A stretch of DNA of 64,000 nt. It comes from Nitrospirota bacterium (lineage in GTDB: Bacteria > JACPQY01). Both the position numbers and the translations under genes were made by a program. Below, one piece after another: positions 33,707 through 44,300 of this stretch (its first letter is position 1; each line of letters begins with the position of its first letter). The notes under the pieces were generated by a model. That model had not been told where the DNA came from. It made no database searches and saw nothing but the letters and a program-made list of their open reading frames with translations. The stretch covers positions 18,716-82,715 of the forward strand of contig JACPAV010000014.1 of NCBI GenBank assembly GCA_016180645.1, in the 5' to 3' direction.

Positions 33707-36234
33707 GGGCATCCCGGCCGTTTGTTCTCGGTATTCTGATTGCTTTTCCGTCCTTGGTCCTTGGCGCGTGGGCCGATCCCAGCGGCACTCCGTCTGAACC
33801 GGCCGGCCATGCGCGCATCGTCTTGAAGGGAAAAGTCCGGGAAAACGGGAACCGGAAGCCGATCGTGGGCGCGACGATCATGCTCATGGGACAGGCCAAC
33901 CTCACGCTTACTGAATTTTCGGATGAGCAAGGACTCTACACATTCAAGGACCTCGCGCCCGGCCCGTACCAGATCTCCGTTCTGGCCGCCTCCTACGTGG
34001 TTGAAAAGCCGCGCTCCGTCGATCTTCAACCCTCGGACGAGCCCATCGAAGTGAACTTTTTCCTGACGCTCGATGTGACCGGCGGACTCTTCCTCGAAGT
34101 GGAACGCGAACGGGAGAAGCGATCCGTCTCCACCCAGAAGGTTCGCAAGGAGGAAATTCGCCGGGTGCCCGGCACGCTGGGCGATCCCCTCCGCGTCATC
34201 CAGCTCCTGCCGGGCGTCACCGTGCTCAACGAGGTCTTCGCGGACCTGATCGTGCAGGGCGGGGGGCCGGACGACAACAAGATCTGGTTGGACCGTACCC
34301 CGATGGCGTTCCCTTACCACCTTCTCAACAGCTCAAGTGTGCTCTCGGGTGAGTTCGTCGAGTCCCAGGAGCTCCACGCGGCCGGGTTCGGCGTGCAGTA
34401 TGGCGATGCCACGGGCGGTGTACTGGAGATCACATCCTCCGACGGAAAGGAACAAGGCATCGGGGGTCACCTCAGCGTGGTAGGCGTGCGGGCCTATGAA
34501 GCCGAGAAATTCAGCGTGGGCCGCGTGGAGGGCAGCCTCCAGGCGGGCGACCCCGCGGTGGGCTCGGTGATTGCGGCGGGGCGATACCTGTTCCCACCGC
34601 CGACGATTCCCGGGTTTGAACTTCCCGGGCAAGGTCCGGTCTTCCAGTTTTCGCCGGTGGGCTGGGATTATCAGAGCAAGTACACCGGGAAAACGGGGCG
34701 AATGGGGACGTTCCGTCTTTTGAGCTATGGCGCGGTGGACGAAGAAAAACAGAACATCCACTTCGAAGGGCCGGTCCCTCAGACGGGCCAAAACCTGACG
34801 TTCGAGATCAAGTTCCTCCAGGAGAAGCAATTCCACACGCAAGGAATCCTATGGGACTTGCCGGTGGGACCCGTCACTTCACGCCTGTCCCTCTATCGGA
34901 CCGAGAACGTGGACGATTTCAAGATCAGTCTCCCCCTGCTGCAACTGGAGGATTTTATCGACCGCCGGGAAGCCAATCGAGAGTTCGGAATATGGGACGA
35001 TCTTGAGATCCTGGCCGGCAAGCATCAGACGATTATTCTGGGGGTCCAGGCCGAGCGGGTGAGATCGAAAATCGGGGGGGTCGCACCGGTGTTTATCGCA
35101 GCAGGAGGAGCGCAGTTTCGCCCGCCGGAAGACGGCGCCGTACCGGGGTCCTTCGCCGGCGGCGGCGCGCCCGCCAGGCAGGAAAGTGAGAGTGAGGGTG
35201 GAGGTGAGGAGGAGGCGGAAGAGGAAGAAGAAGAGGAGGAATTCACGCCGCTCTCGTTCAAGCCGTTCAGCGTGAAAGAGACGTTCAACGCGTACGGCTT
35301 TTACCTTGCGGACAAGGTTCGCCCGGTGGAGCGGTTGACGTTGGTCCCCGGCGTGCGCCTCGATCGCTCCACTCTCGTCTGGAAGAACTCCGACGTTCAC
35401 TACCGCGACGTCTTCATGCCGCGAGCCCATGGTACGTTCCAACTCTTTTCCAAGACCAAGCTCCGCGGCGGGTGGGGGATCTACCGCCGGTTCCCCGAGG
35501 CGGACCAGGCAACCGATCAGGGGCAGGTGGATCAGGATGGCAATGTGACGCGGAAGTTCGGGAACCCGTACCTGCTTCCCGAGCGGGCGGTGCACTATGT
35601 CGGGGGCGTTGAGCAGAAGCTGACGGAAGCCTTGCGCGTGGAGGCCGACGTGTTCCACAAGAAGTTGACCCGCTTGATCATGGGCGAACCGGAATCGAAC
35701 GACGGCAGCGGGTATGCCGATGGCGGCCAGGTTCTGCTACGGCACGACTTGACTCGACGGTTCTTCGGCTGGGTGTCCTATTCGTACACCAAATCGAAAC
35801 GCCGGAACCTTCGCACGGGCAAACTCATTCCGACCCAGTGGGACCAGCCCCACGTCCTCAGTGTCGTCTCCAGCGTCAAGATCACCCCGGAGTGGGAAGT
35901 CGGCGCCAGCTTCCGGTACACAAGCGGCTCTCCCGTTACACCCATTTACAACGACGAGAAGCGGGACCCTGACTTGGACGAGGATATCCATGCGGATGCG
36001 CTGCCTGCCGAACCCAACTCGGGGCGCATGAGGGATTTTCAGCGGCTGGATCTCAGGGTTGAGCGGAGTCTGAAGATACGATACGCCGAAATCGCTCTCT
36101 TCCTGGATGGTTTCAACGTGTTCAACCGAAAGAACGAAATCTTTCGCATTCCCTCCTTCGAAGACCCGAGCCAGTACATCCCACTCTCCACGGCCGGACT
36201 CCTGGTCTATGGAGGCGCTACGGCGAGATTCTGA
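33703..36234 (+). CDS. TonB-dependent outer-membrane receptor with carboxypeptidase-regulatory-like N-domain
   Basis: 843 residues from GTG 33703. Signal peptide (~1-25), a CarboxypepD-regulatory-like domain (~35-115; VRENGNRKPIVGATI, YTFKDLAPGPYQISVLA) as in SusC-type receptors, the plug (DPLRVIQLLPGVTV, IWLDRTPMAFP, QYGDATGGVLEI), then the 22-strand barrel ending FNRKNEIFRIP...YGGATARF with a terminal Phe. Residues ~488-514 form an acidic loop with a long Glu run. Its neighbours are the whole exbB-exbD-tonB set upstream and two giant lipoproteins downstream, so it is probably the channel of a dedicated uptake system. The ligand is unknown; a glycan is plausible from the lipoprotein modules. 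Confidence 0.93.
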   Translation: MRASRPFVLGILIAFPSLVLGAWADPSGTPSEPAGHARIVLKGKVRENGNRKPIVGATIMLMGQANLTLTEFSDEQGLYTFKDLAPGPYQISVLAASYVVEKPRSVDLQPSDEPIEVNFFLTLDVTGGLFLEVEREREKRSVSTQKVRKEEIRRVPGTLGDPLRVIQLLPGVTVLNEVFADLIVQGGGPDDNKIWLDRTPMAFPYHLLNSSSVLSGEFVESQELHAAGFGVQYGDATGGVLEITSSDGKEQGIGGHLSVVGVRAYEAEKFSVGRVEGSLQAGDPAVGSVIAAGRYLFPPPTIPGFELPGQGPVFQFSPVGWDYQSKYTGKTGRMGTFRLLSYGAVDEEKQNIHFEGPVPQTGQNLTFEIKFLQEKQFHTQGILWDLPVGPVTSRLSLYRTENVDDFKISLPLLQLEDFIDRREANREFGIWDDLEILAGKHQTIILGVQAERVRSKIGGVAPVFIAAGGAQFRPPEDGAVPGSFAGGGAPARQESESEGGGEEEAEEEEEEEEFTPLSFKPFSVKETFNAYGFYLADKVRPVERLTLVPGVRLDRSTLVWKNSDVHYRDVFMPRAHGTFQLFSKTKLRGGWGIYRRFPEADQATDQGQVDQDGNVTRKFGNPYLLPERAVHYVGGVEQKLTEALRVEADVFHKKLTRLIMGEPESNDGSGYADGGQVLLRHDLTRRFFGWVSYSYTKSKRRNLRTGKLIPTQWDQPHVLSVVSSVKITPEWEVGASFRYTSGSPVTPIYNDEKRDPDLDEDIHADALPAEPNSGRMRDFQRLDLRVERSLKIRYAEIALFLDGFNVFNRKNEIFRIPSFEDPSQYIPLSTAGLLVYGGATARF

Positions 36235-39200
36235 ATGAACAAGTTTGTGATGAGGTTTTTCGTCGGGTCGTGGGCGCTACCGGTTCTGCTTGCAGCGTGT
36301 GAGGCGAAGAAACAGGACGCTCCACCGCCGGTGGCCGGAGTCGGTACGATTGAAGGCCGGGTGGTCCCCGCCCGAGCAGGCGTTTTCATTCGAGTTGAGA
36401 GGACTTCCCTCGCAACGACCACCGATTCGGCAGGAAAGTTTCGGATCCATCTTGCCCCGGAGGGGCAGATAAGTGTGACGGCGGAGTACCGCGATGAAGC
36501 GGGGGCGACCTTCATCGCACGACGGACCGTTACAGTCGAAAAGGAAGAAAAGACGACCGTGGAAGACTTGAGGGTGGTTCCGGCCGGAACGATTCGAGGG
36601 ATGGCTCGACTCAAAGGGGGAAGCATACGCGCGGGGATCGAGGTTGTCCTGGTGGGGACCCGTCATGAGGCCCGAACGGAAAATGACGGATCGTTCGTGA
36701 TGGGCGCTGTCGCACCGGACGCCTACACCGTGGCCTTCGTATCCACCGGGTTTGGTGCGGTTCAGCGCGAAGACGTGGAAGTGGCTGAAGGAGAGACCAC
36801 GGACCTTGGCTGGGTGGAGCTCGAAGCGGAGTCGGATCCCGGCAATCGCACGGTGTATGGCACGGTCACCGGCATGGTTACGGATACCGAAGGGAGTCCT
36901 ATCAGTGAAGCGGTTATTTCCGCCACACCGGGAGCGGGCCTTGCCATGACGGATGAGAATGGGACCTACACCTTGGGGGGGCTCTTCCCTGTGACGGTTT
37001 CCCTTCTTGCGCAGAAAGTTGACTATGTATCACGGTCCCTGAGCGTGTTCATTACGGCGGGCCAGAAGGCGTCCGGGGATATCACCCTCACCCGCCGGCG
37101 CCGGCTGGGCGACGCACGACACACGATCTTTTCCAATGAACCTCCAACCGTTGCGCTGAACTGTCCGGATGTCCTGGCGCCGGGTGGGAAAGGGTCCGTC
37201 TCCATCCGATCGGTGGATCCGGACGGGGATCACGCAACCCTTTCGAGTATTACCGCGTTGTCGGGCGCAGTCCTGTCGGAAAGCATCATCCCGTGTGCGG
37301 GAGAGGAAAGGGCGGCGTGCGCCACCGTGGAAGTGGTTGCGCCCTCTTCGGGCGGCGAAGTGACCCTTCAGGTATCAGCAACGGATGGTTCGCTGAGAGT
37401 GGACGGTCGCTGCGAAATGGCCGTGGCGGACGGAACGGGAGGGGTCAATCAATGCCCTGTGGTCTCGATGAGCGGTCCACTCACGGTTTCACCGGGGCGA
37501 ACATTGCTGCTGCGGAACTCCCGGGTCGATGCCGACGGAGATCCCGTGTCGGTGAGATGGCAGGCGACGGGTGGGAGGATCATGGAAGCAACGGACGAGG
37601 CCGCGGCGTGGACGGCGCCGGGTCATACGGGTCAAGAAGAGATTCGGGCCTGCGTGACCGATGGAAAATGTGAACCGAGCGCCTGCGCGACGATCCGAAT
37701 CCAAGTCGCCGAGTCGCCTGCGGACAGCCGCGCCCCGACGTGCGCTCCCACGGGGGCGTCTTCCGCCCGTATCCATGAAACGGTAACCCTGACCGCGGCC
37801 GCGTCGGATCCGGACGGGGATTCGATCCGGATCTCCTGGAGCTCCTCCGGTGGCCACCTTTCTTCCAAGAGCGGGCCGGTGGTGACGTGGACGGCCGGTG
37901 ATGTGCCCGGCCCGTACGGTGTGACGTGCACGGCTCGTGACGAAAAAGGCTCCGAAGGAACCGGCCAGATCGGCATCTCCGTGACGAAGCCACCGGTGGG
38001 CAAGACGTGTCCGACCCTCGCGGCCCGCGGCCCGGCCCTGGTCTCGCCAGGCGGAAAGGTGTCCATCGATTTCCTGGCCTCGGACACGAACCAACCTGAG
38101 GAGGTCCTCACAGGCGGGTGCACAATGCCCCCGGGTTCATACGACGTGTCGAATATTCGGGCGACCGGTGCTGCGAATTTTGGCTGGACGGCGCCGGATG
38201 TTCCGGGCGTATTCGTGTTCCACTGCTCCACCTCCAATTCGGTTTGCACGCGATCGTTCGAGCATGCCGTCCAGGTGGTGGCCGCCCCAGTCCTGGGGAT
38301 CGGCGTGAGCTGTTCTTCCCCCGCGCTGCTGGGCGGCCAGTCCACTTCCTGCGCGGTGACCGCCTCCGAGCAGGCGGATTTCCGCTGGACCGCTTCCGGA
38401 GGACGCTTGTCCTCGACCACCGGATCGGAAGTGACTTGGACCGCCCCTTCCTGTCCGCGGTGCGCCGGTATGTATGCCCTGACCGTGGCTGCTTCGGCGG
38501 CCGATGGCCGGGTCAACGCCGCACAGCAGACCATCGGTGTCCAACTGGCAAATCGGGCACCCGAGGTTTCGTTGGATGGACCGGCCGAAGCGGATCCGTT
38601 GCAACTGGTCGGTCTCACGGCCCGCGCATCCGATGCCGATGATCTCCCGGCGCCCCTCGCATGCGATTGGACGGCTTCGGGGGGGACCCTCGCCAAGGCA
38701 GAAGGCTGTGGCGAACAAGTTTGGACGGCTCCCGCCGTTCCTGGGAAGTATTCCGTCTTCGTCGTTGCCGGTGATTCGGACCGATCCTCCTCCGCTTCCA
38801 CCGAGATCACGGTCAAACCGCCTGCGGGCGGGCGTCGGCCCACAGGATCCATTTCCGCGCCGGCCAAGGTCGCCGTCGGTGCGCCGGCGGATCTTGCGTG
38901 CAGCGGCATGGCCCCAGATGCCAAACTCCTCACTTACGCTTGGAACGCGACGGGTGGATCTTTTTCCCAGACGGACGGGACTTCAGCGAGCGCTGGGACC
39001 GTTCGGACCCGGTGGACGGCTCCGAATGCCGCAGGACCGGTCACGATAACCTGCATCATTCAGGACGACGCGTCACCGCCGAGCATCTTTCAAGATCGGC
39101 ACATCGTGGAGGTGACCGCTCTCCCCTCCGGAGCCGCCTACGAGTGCGATGAGAATACCCTCGCTCTCTACCACCTCGATGAAACGACGGGGACGGTTGC

Positions 39201-41394
39201 GTTCGACGCATGCGGCGAGCGCCATGGAGTTCGCAAAGAGGGGGAAATCGATCAGGACGGTGTTGCGGGTCGTTCCTATTTCTTCGATGGGGCGGACGAT
39301 TTCCTGAAGATTCCCGATGCCCTCAATCCGGGAGTGGAATCGCGCTTCACGATCGAGGCGTGGTTCAAGCTCAAGTGCGATTGCCCCGGCTCCGGGCTGA
39401 CGCTGGTCTCGAAGGGTGGGGGAAGCGAGGGGACGTTTGATCTGCGCGTGATGGAGAACGGACAGATTCGATTTTCGATGACGCCTTTCGATCGGTCCGC
39501 TCTGTCGCCCGTGGCCTCGGTGCGAACCGTGCATGATGACGGATGGCACCACGCCGCCGCCGCGTACGATGGTCGAACCCTCAGCCTCCATCTGGACGGA
39601 CGCTTGGAGTCGAGCGGCGCGTATCACAAGACCCTCGGGGACTCGGATTTCCCGCTCCTGATCGGCGCGTCGGATTCCGATGAGGATGGAAGGCCCGATG
39701 CGAGGTTTTTCAAGGGTTGGATCGATGAGGTCCGTATTTCTTCGGCGGCGAGAGCTTCCAACGAGATGAACGTGGTCCGGGAGAGCCGGGCGCTGAAATG
39801 GGCGAAAAGCAGCGGGAATCCGATCTTTGCAGCCACCGATCTCTGGGAAATGGCGAGCGTTGCGTATCCGTCGGTCCTCAAAGTCTCGTCGACCTATGTC
39901 ATGTTCTATCAAGGGGGAAGCATTGCCGCATGGAACATCGGCGAGGCCACGTCCAAGGATGGAATCTCATGGACACGGCTGCCGGTGCCCATCGTTACCA
40001 TCGGTTCGTCCGGCGCGTGGGACGCCGGTCGGGTGCAAATGCCTTCCATCTACTACGACGGAGCGGAGTACTGGATGTATTATGGCGGGAAGGCCAAGAC
40101 AACCGATACCTCGAGCAAGCTGGGCCTGGCGAAATCGACGGACGGCCTCAAGTTCACCAAGCATGAGTCCAATCCTCTCCTCGAACCGGGAGGGACCGCT
40201 GCCTGGGATGAAATCACCGGATTTCCAGGATCCGTGGTGAGGGAGAGTGGAGAGTTCAGGATCTACTACACCGGATACACCGCGTCCGAATCCACCAAAG
40301 GCCGCATCGGACTCGCGACATCCTCCGACGGGGTGAAGTGGACGCGCCACGACTCGAACCCGTTGCTCGCGCCGGGCGATACCGGCCAATTCGACGACAC
40401 GTCGGTTCAGAATCCACGGGCCGTCAAGATTGGCGCGATCTGGTATCTCTTCTACGAGGGCGTGAAGAAGGGGGGAACGACCACCATCGGCTTGGCCACC
40501 TCTCTGGATGGCATTCGATGGACCAAAGCCGACTCCAATCCCGTCCTCGGCGCCGGCCAGGCGTGGGAAGTGCTTCCCCAACTTCAGACGGGCTTTCCCC
40601 TCTTGGACGGGGACCAGATCAAACTCTACTACTCGGCCACAACCCTGACCGGAGCCAAGATCGCCCTTGCGTACGAACTCCCGGAGACTTTCATCCCGGC
40701 CGGGCGCTTTGTGATGGGGAGCGATGCCGATGAAGGCCTGGCGACGGAACGCCCGGAGCACGTTGTCTATCTGTCACCGTACTGGATGGACCGCTTCGAA
40801 GTTACAAACGCGGCCTTCCGATCGTGCGTAGATACGGGCCCGTGCAGCGCTCCAAGCGGCGGGTCGGGGTCGGCCACGCGATCGTCCTACTACGGCGATG
40901 CCGCGTTCGATCTCCACCCGGTCGTCCGAGTGACGTGGAACCAGGCCGACCAGTATTGCCGTTGGATCGGGAAGCGATTGCCCACGGAGGCGGAGTGGGA
41001 GAAAGCGGCCCGGGGGCCCTATCCGGACGAGCGCCCCTATCCATGGGGAGATGGAGAGCCATCCTGCTGGCCGGCGAATATTCGAGGTTGCGTGGGCGAT
41101 ACGGAAAGGGTCGGCTTCATGGCCGGAAGTTCCGCCTCCCCGTATGGCCTCTTCGATTTGGGCGGCAATGTGGCCGAATGGGTAGGCGATTGGTCCGACT
41201 CGACGTATTACGGCGTGAGTCTCCCTCGTGATCCTGCCGGTCCGGCTACCGGTTCCCTCAAAACGGCTCGCGGGGGCTCGTGGAATGATGCGGAGCCGAA
41301 ACAGACGACTCGCGTGTCGTACCGTGAATCCTCGGCGGGTGCGGAGAGTTTCGCGAGCACCGAAGTGGGGTTCCGTTGCGCGCGGAATCCGTGA
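36235..41394 (+). CDS. Giant modular lipoprotein: CarboxypepD-reg / Ig-like array / LamG / five-blade propeller / SUMF1-like
   Basis: 1719 residues starting directly after the receptor stop. Lipoprotein signal with Cys22 (ALPVLLAAC). Modules in order: about three carboxypeptidase-regulatory-like domains (~35-285), a run of degenerate Ig/PKD-like domains (~300-965) each closing with a W-T-A motif before a G-x-Y or G-x-V strand (WTAPGHTG, WTAPDVPG, WTAPAVPG and others), a LamG-like domain (~968-1180; LALYHLDETTG, RFTIEAWFKL), a GH43/GH32-like propeller (~1185-1480; repeated 'ATSKDGISWTRL', 'AKSTDGLKFTK', 'ATSSDGVKWTR'), and a SUMF1-like domain (~1484-1719; PAGRFVMGSD, LPTEAEWEKAARG, GNVAEWVGD, GFRCARNP). 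The two catalytic cysteines of formylglycine enzymes are absent (GGSWNDAEPKQTTRVSYR). A surface glycan-binding role is inferred. Confidence 0.88.
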   Translation: MNKFVMRFFVGSWALPVLLAACEAKKQDAPPPVAGVGTIEGRVVPARAGVFIRVERTSLATTTDSAGKFRIHLAPEGQISVTAEYRDEAGATFIARRTVTVEKEEKTTVEDLRVVPAGTIRGMARLKGGSIRAGIEVVLVGTRHEARTENDGSFVMGAVAPDAYTVAFVSTGFGAVQREDVEVAEGETTDLGWVELEAESDPGNRTVYGTVTGMVTDTEGSPISEAVISATPGAGLAMTDENGTYTLGGLFPVTVSLLAQKVDYVSRSLSVFITAGQKASGDITLTRRRRLGDARHTIFSNEPPTVALNCPDVLAPGGKGSVSIRSVDPDGDHATLSSITALSGAVLSESIIPCAGEERAACATVEVVAPSSGGEVTLQVSATDGSLRVDGRCEMAVADGTGGVNQCPVVSMSGPLTVSPGRTLLLRNSRVDADGDPVSVRWQATGGRIMEATDEAAAWTAPGHTGQEEIRACVTDGKCEPSACATIRIQVAESPADSRAPTCAPTGASSARIHETVTLTAAASDPDGDSIRISWSSSGGHLSSKSGPVVTWTAGDVPGPYGVTCTARDEKGSEGTGQIGISVTKPPVGKTCPTLAARGPALVSPGGKVSIDFLASDTNQPEEVLTGGCTMPPGSYDVSNIRATGAANFGWTAPDVPGVFVFHCSTSNSVCTRSFEHAVQVVAAPVLGIGVSCSSPALLGGQSTSCAVTASEQADFRWTASGGRLSSTTGSEVTWTAPSCPRCAGMYALTVAASAADGRVNAAQQTIGVQLANRAPEVSLDGPAEADPLQLVGLTARASDADDLPAPLACDWTASGGTLAKAEGCGEQVWTAPAVPGKYSVFVVAGDSDRSSSASTEITVKPPAGGRRPTGSISAPAKVAVGAPADLACSGMAPDAKLLTYAWNATGGSFSQTDGTSASAGTVRTRWTAPNAAGPVTITCIIQDDASPPSIFQDRHIVEVTALPSGAAYECDENTLALYHLDETTGTVAFDACGERHGVRKEGEIDQDGVAGRSYFFDGADDFLKIPDALNPGVESRFTIEAWFKLKCDCPGSGLTLVSKGGGSEGTFDLRVMENGQIRFSMTPFDRSALSPVASVRTVHDDGWHHAAAAYDGRTLSLHLDGRLESSGAYHKTLGDSDFPLLIGASDSDEDGRPDARFFKGWIDEVRISSAARASNEMNVVRESRALKWAKSSGNPIFAATDLWEMASVAYPSVLKVSSTYVMFYQGGSIAAWNIGEATSKDGISWTRLPVPIVTIGSSGAWDAGRVQMPSIYYDGAEYWMYYGGKAKTTDTSSKLGLAKSTDGLKFTKHESNPLLEPGGTAAWDEITGFPGSVVRESGEFRIYYTGYTASESTKGRIGLATSSDGVKWTRHDSNPLLAPGDTGQFDDTSVQNPRAVKIGAIWYLFYEGVKKGGTTTIGLATSLDGIRWTKADSNPVLGAGQAWEVLPQLQTGFPLLDGDQIKLYYSATTLTGAKIALAYELPETFIPAGRFVMGSDADEGLATERPEHVVYLSPYWMDRFEVTNAAFRSCVDTGPCSAPSGGSGSATRSSYYGDAAFDLHPVVRVTWNQADQYCRWIGKRLPTEAEWEKAARGPYPDERPYPWGDGEPSCWPANIRGCVGDTERVGFMAGSSASPYGLFDLGGNVAEWVGDWSDSTYYGVSLPRDPAGPATGSLKTARGGSWNDAEPKQTTRVSYRESSAGAESFASTEVGFRCARNP

Positions 41395-44300
41395 TGAACC
41401 TGAACCGGTCGCTGAGTGTCTTTGCCGCCCTCTTCGTCGCCTTGGCCGCGGCCTGCGAGAAGAATGATCTCGGCGACCCCCTGACTGTTCGAACAGGCTC
41501 GGTCGTCGGCCGAGTGACCCTCCTCGGCGAGGCAAAGTCCCAAGCGGCTATCCGGCTTGAGGGGACCAATACTCAAACCACATCGGATGCGAAAGGCGGC
41601 TTCCGTCTCGATCTTGCCGCGCCGGGGAAGAATGTGCTGACGGCCTTCTTCGATGCACCCGAGGGATCGACGTATGGGATTCGCCGGGACATCGAAATCG
41701 TGGAAGGCGAAGTTCTCGGCTTGGGAGAAGTAGCACTCGCCCAGGTCGGCGCCGTGGCGGGGGAAGTGAAGCTTCAAGATCGGAGGACCCATCTCGGCTC
41801 AGACGTCTTCGTACCGGGGACGGAAATGTGGACGCAGACGTCGACGGACGGTTCGTACACCCTGACGCGTGTCCCACCCGGTTTCTACCGCCTCGTGGCA
41901 GCGAATCGAGATTTTGAAATGGTCGAGTACGCCGAGTTCGAAGTGGCATCGGGAGAAACGACGGTTCTACCGGCGATTGAACTTCATCGCAGAGGGGAAG
42001 ACTCTCAGCGGGGAGCCCTTTCGGGTCGTGTCTTCAGTCTCGTGGGAAGGCCGCTTGAAGGAGCCATCGTGAGCATGATTCCACCGATTCGGACGGCCAC
42101 CACCGGGGAGGACGGGGGTTACGAATTCAAAGACCTCGATCCCGCGGAATACCTCCTCCGCGCGGAACTCGAAGGAAAAGTGACCGGCAGCAAGCGCGCG
42201 GTCGTCCGCGCCAACGAGACGGCCACGGCCCACCTGGCGCTTCCGGCGTTGCCGAATCAGGACAAACCGGGCCGGGGAGGCTGGAACTCGGAGCCTCGCC
42301 TCATGGTGACCTGTCCCGAATCTGTGCGCGTCGGAGAATCGGCGGGATTGCGGGCCGATGCGATGGATAGCGATGGCGATCCCGTCACCCTGGGCCCGTT
42401 TGCGGCAACCGGAGGGGCGTTCTCTTCGCCGAGCGATGGTGAGGCGTGCGAACCGGAAGAGGGCGGCGTCTGCGCGACCGCCGAATGGAAAGCTCCCGAT
42501 CGCCCCGGTCTGTACATGATCCGGTCGACGGCCTCGGATGGTCAACTCATGGCGGAGGCTTCCTGCGAGATCGCGGTCTCGCGGGCGTCCGGACCGGATA
42601 ATCATTGCCCCATGGTGGCGATCACCGGCGCGACCCGAACGCTTGTGGCCCGTCACGTGTCGTTGGCGGTCTCGGGGTCGGACCAGGAGGGGGATCCGAT
42701 TTCGTACAACTGGTCCGCTTCCGGCGGATCGCTCGACCGGCGGACGGGTGAAGAAGTAATCTGGACCGCCCCGCGCTCGGCAGGCGATTACGACGTTTCC
42801 GTCTGCGCATCGGACGGCCAATGCGCCAAGTCGTGCGCCACCGCGCGGATCAATGTCGGAGAAGAAGCCGAAAAGGCCACTTTTCCGGCCTGCGGGATCT
42901 CGGGCCCCACGCTGGCATCGGGGGGTTCCGTGGTCGGCCTCTGGGCGGCGACGTACGATCCCAACGCGTTTCCCGTCAAGGTCCAGTGGTCGGCCACGGG
43001 CGGAACTTTCCCCATTCCGGAAGGAGCCCTGGCCAATTGGTCGGCCCCGGCCCAAAGCGGCATGTACACCGTTTCCGCCAAAGCCACGGCCGCCAGCGGC
43101 TCGACGGCTACGTGTCAAATGGGGATCGTCGTTACCGACTCCGCCGCGGTTCGCGGCTGTCCGACGCTGGACGTTCAAGGCTCCTCCACGTCGGTTAAAG
43201 CGATGCCGGTTCGGGTTGAATTTGTCGCCGAGGGGCGCGAGTCCGGCGGTCTTTCATCGAATCTATCGTGCGACACTCCAAACGGACCGTTCCAAACGTT
43301 CGATGTCAGCGCCGAGGGAGCCGTGTTCGAGTGGTTCCCTCTTTTTGAAGGGGTCTACACATTCTCCTGCAAGATCGCAGAGGGGAGCTGCGCCGTGGGC
43401 CGCCTTCATTCCATAGCCGTCACGGACCGACCCGACGATCTCCCGCCGTTCGTCGGAGTCTCCTGCACCGCCGACAAGCTTCTTCCGGGCCAATCGACAC
43501 TTTGCCTGGCCTTCGGCAAAGATCCCAAGGATCAGGAGGTGACGTTCACATGGTCCGTGGCCGCCGGTACGCTCTCCTCCCTGGCCGGAGATTCCGTGAT
43601 GTGGACGGCGCCCCCGGCGGGCGGGGAATACCGAATCGCCATCGTGGGGAGCGATGGCGCCAACGAGGCCCGCTCGTCCCATTCGCTCCGGGTGGGCGCC
43701 CCTAGATCCGTCACCGACTTCTCCCCATCCGACGCCGTTCCGGAAGGGGAGTACGCGTGCGACGCAAGCACCGTCGCTCTCTACCATTTCAACGAAACGG
43801 AGGGGGCGACCGCGCAAGATACGTGTGGATCCCATCCGGCGGTCATTCGCGGCGCTGCCGTCAACCGGGCCGGCCGGTGGGTGGGGGCGTACTCCTTCGA
43901 TGGATGGGACGATTCGGTGGAGATCCCGGCGGCGGCGGTGTCGGGACTGGCCAACGGTACCGTCGAGGCGTGGGTGAAACTGACCGCTACATGGCGCGAC
44001 TACGAATGGGCGATCCGAAGAAGCGAGGAGGCGGATCAATGTGATCTCAGGATGAGGTACACGGCGAGAACTCAGTCCTGGGGAGCGACGTGGAACAATG
44101 AGTGCGTGGATATCAACCACAAGCTGGACCGGAACACGGCGACGGATTTTGGCTGGCATCATCTGGCCGTGACGTGGGACGGCGTGCTCTGGAAAATGTA
44201 CCAGGATGGGCTGTTGCGCGTCGCCTCGCCTGATGTGGCCGGGCTGGAATCGAACGACAACCCCTTGGTGATCGGCCTGGTGACGGCCGGGGTCGAAAGC

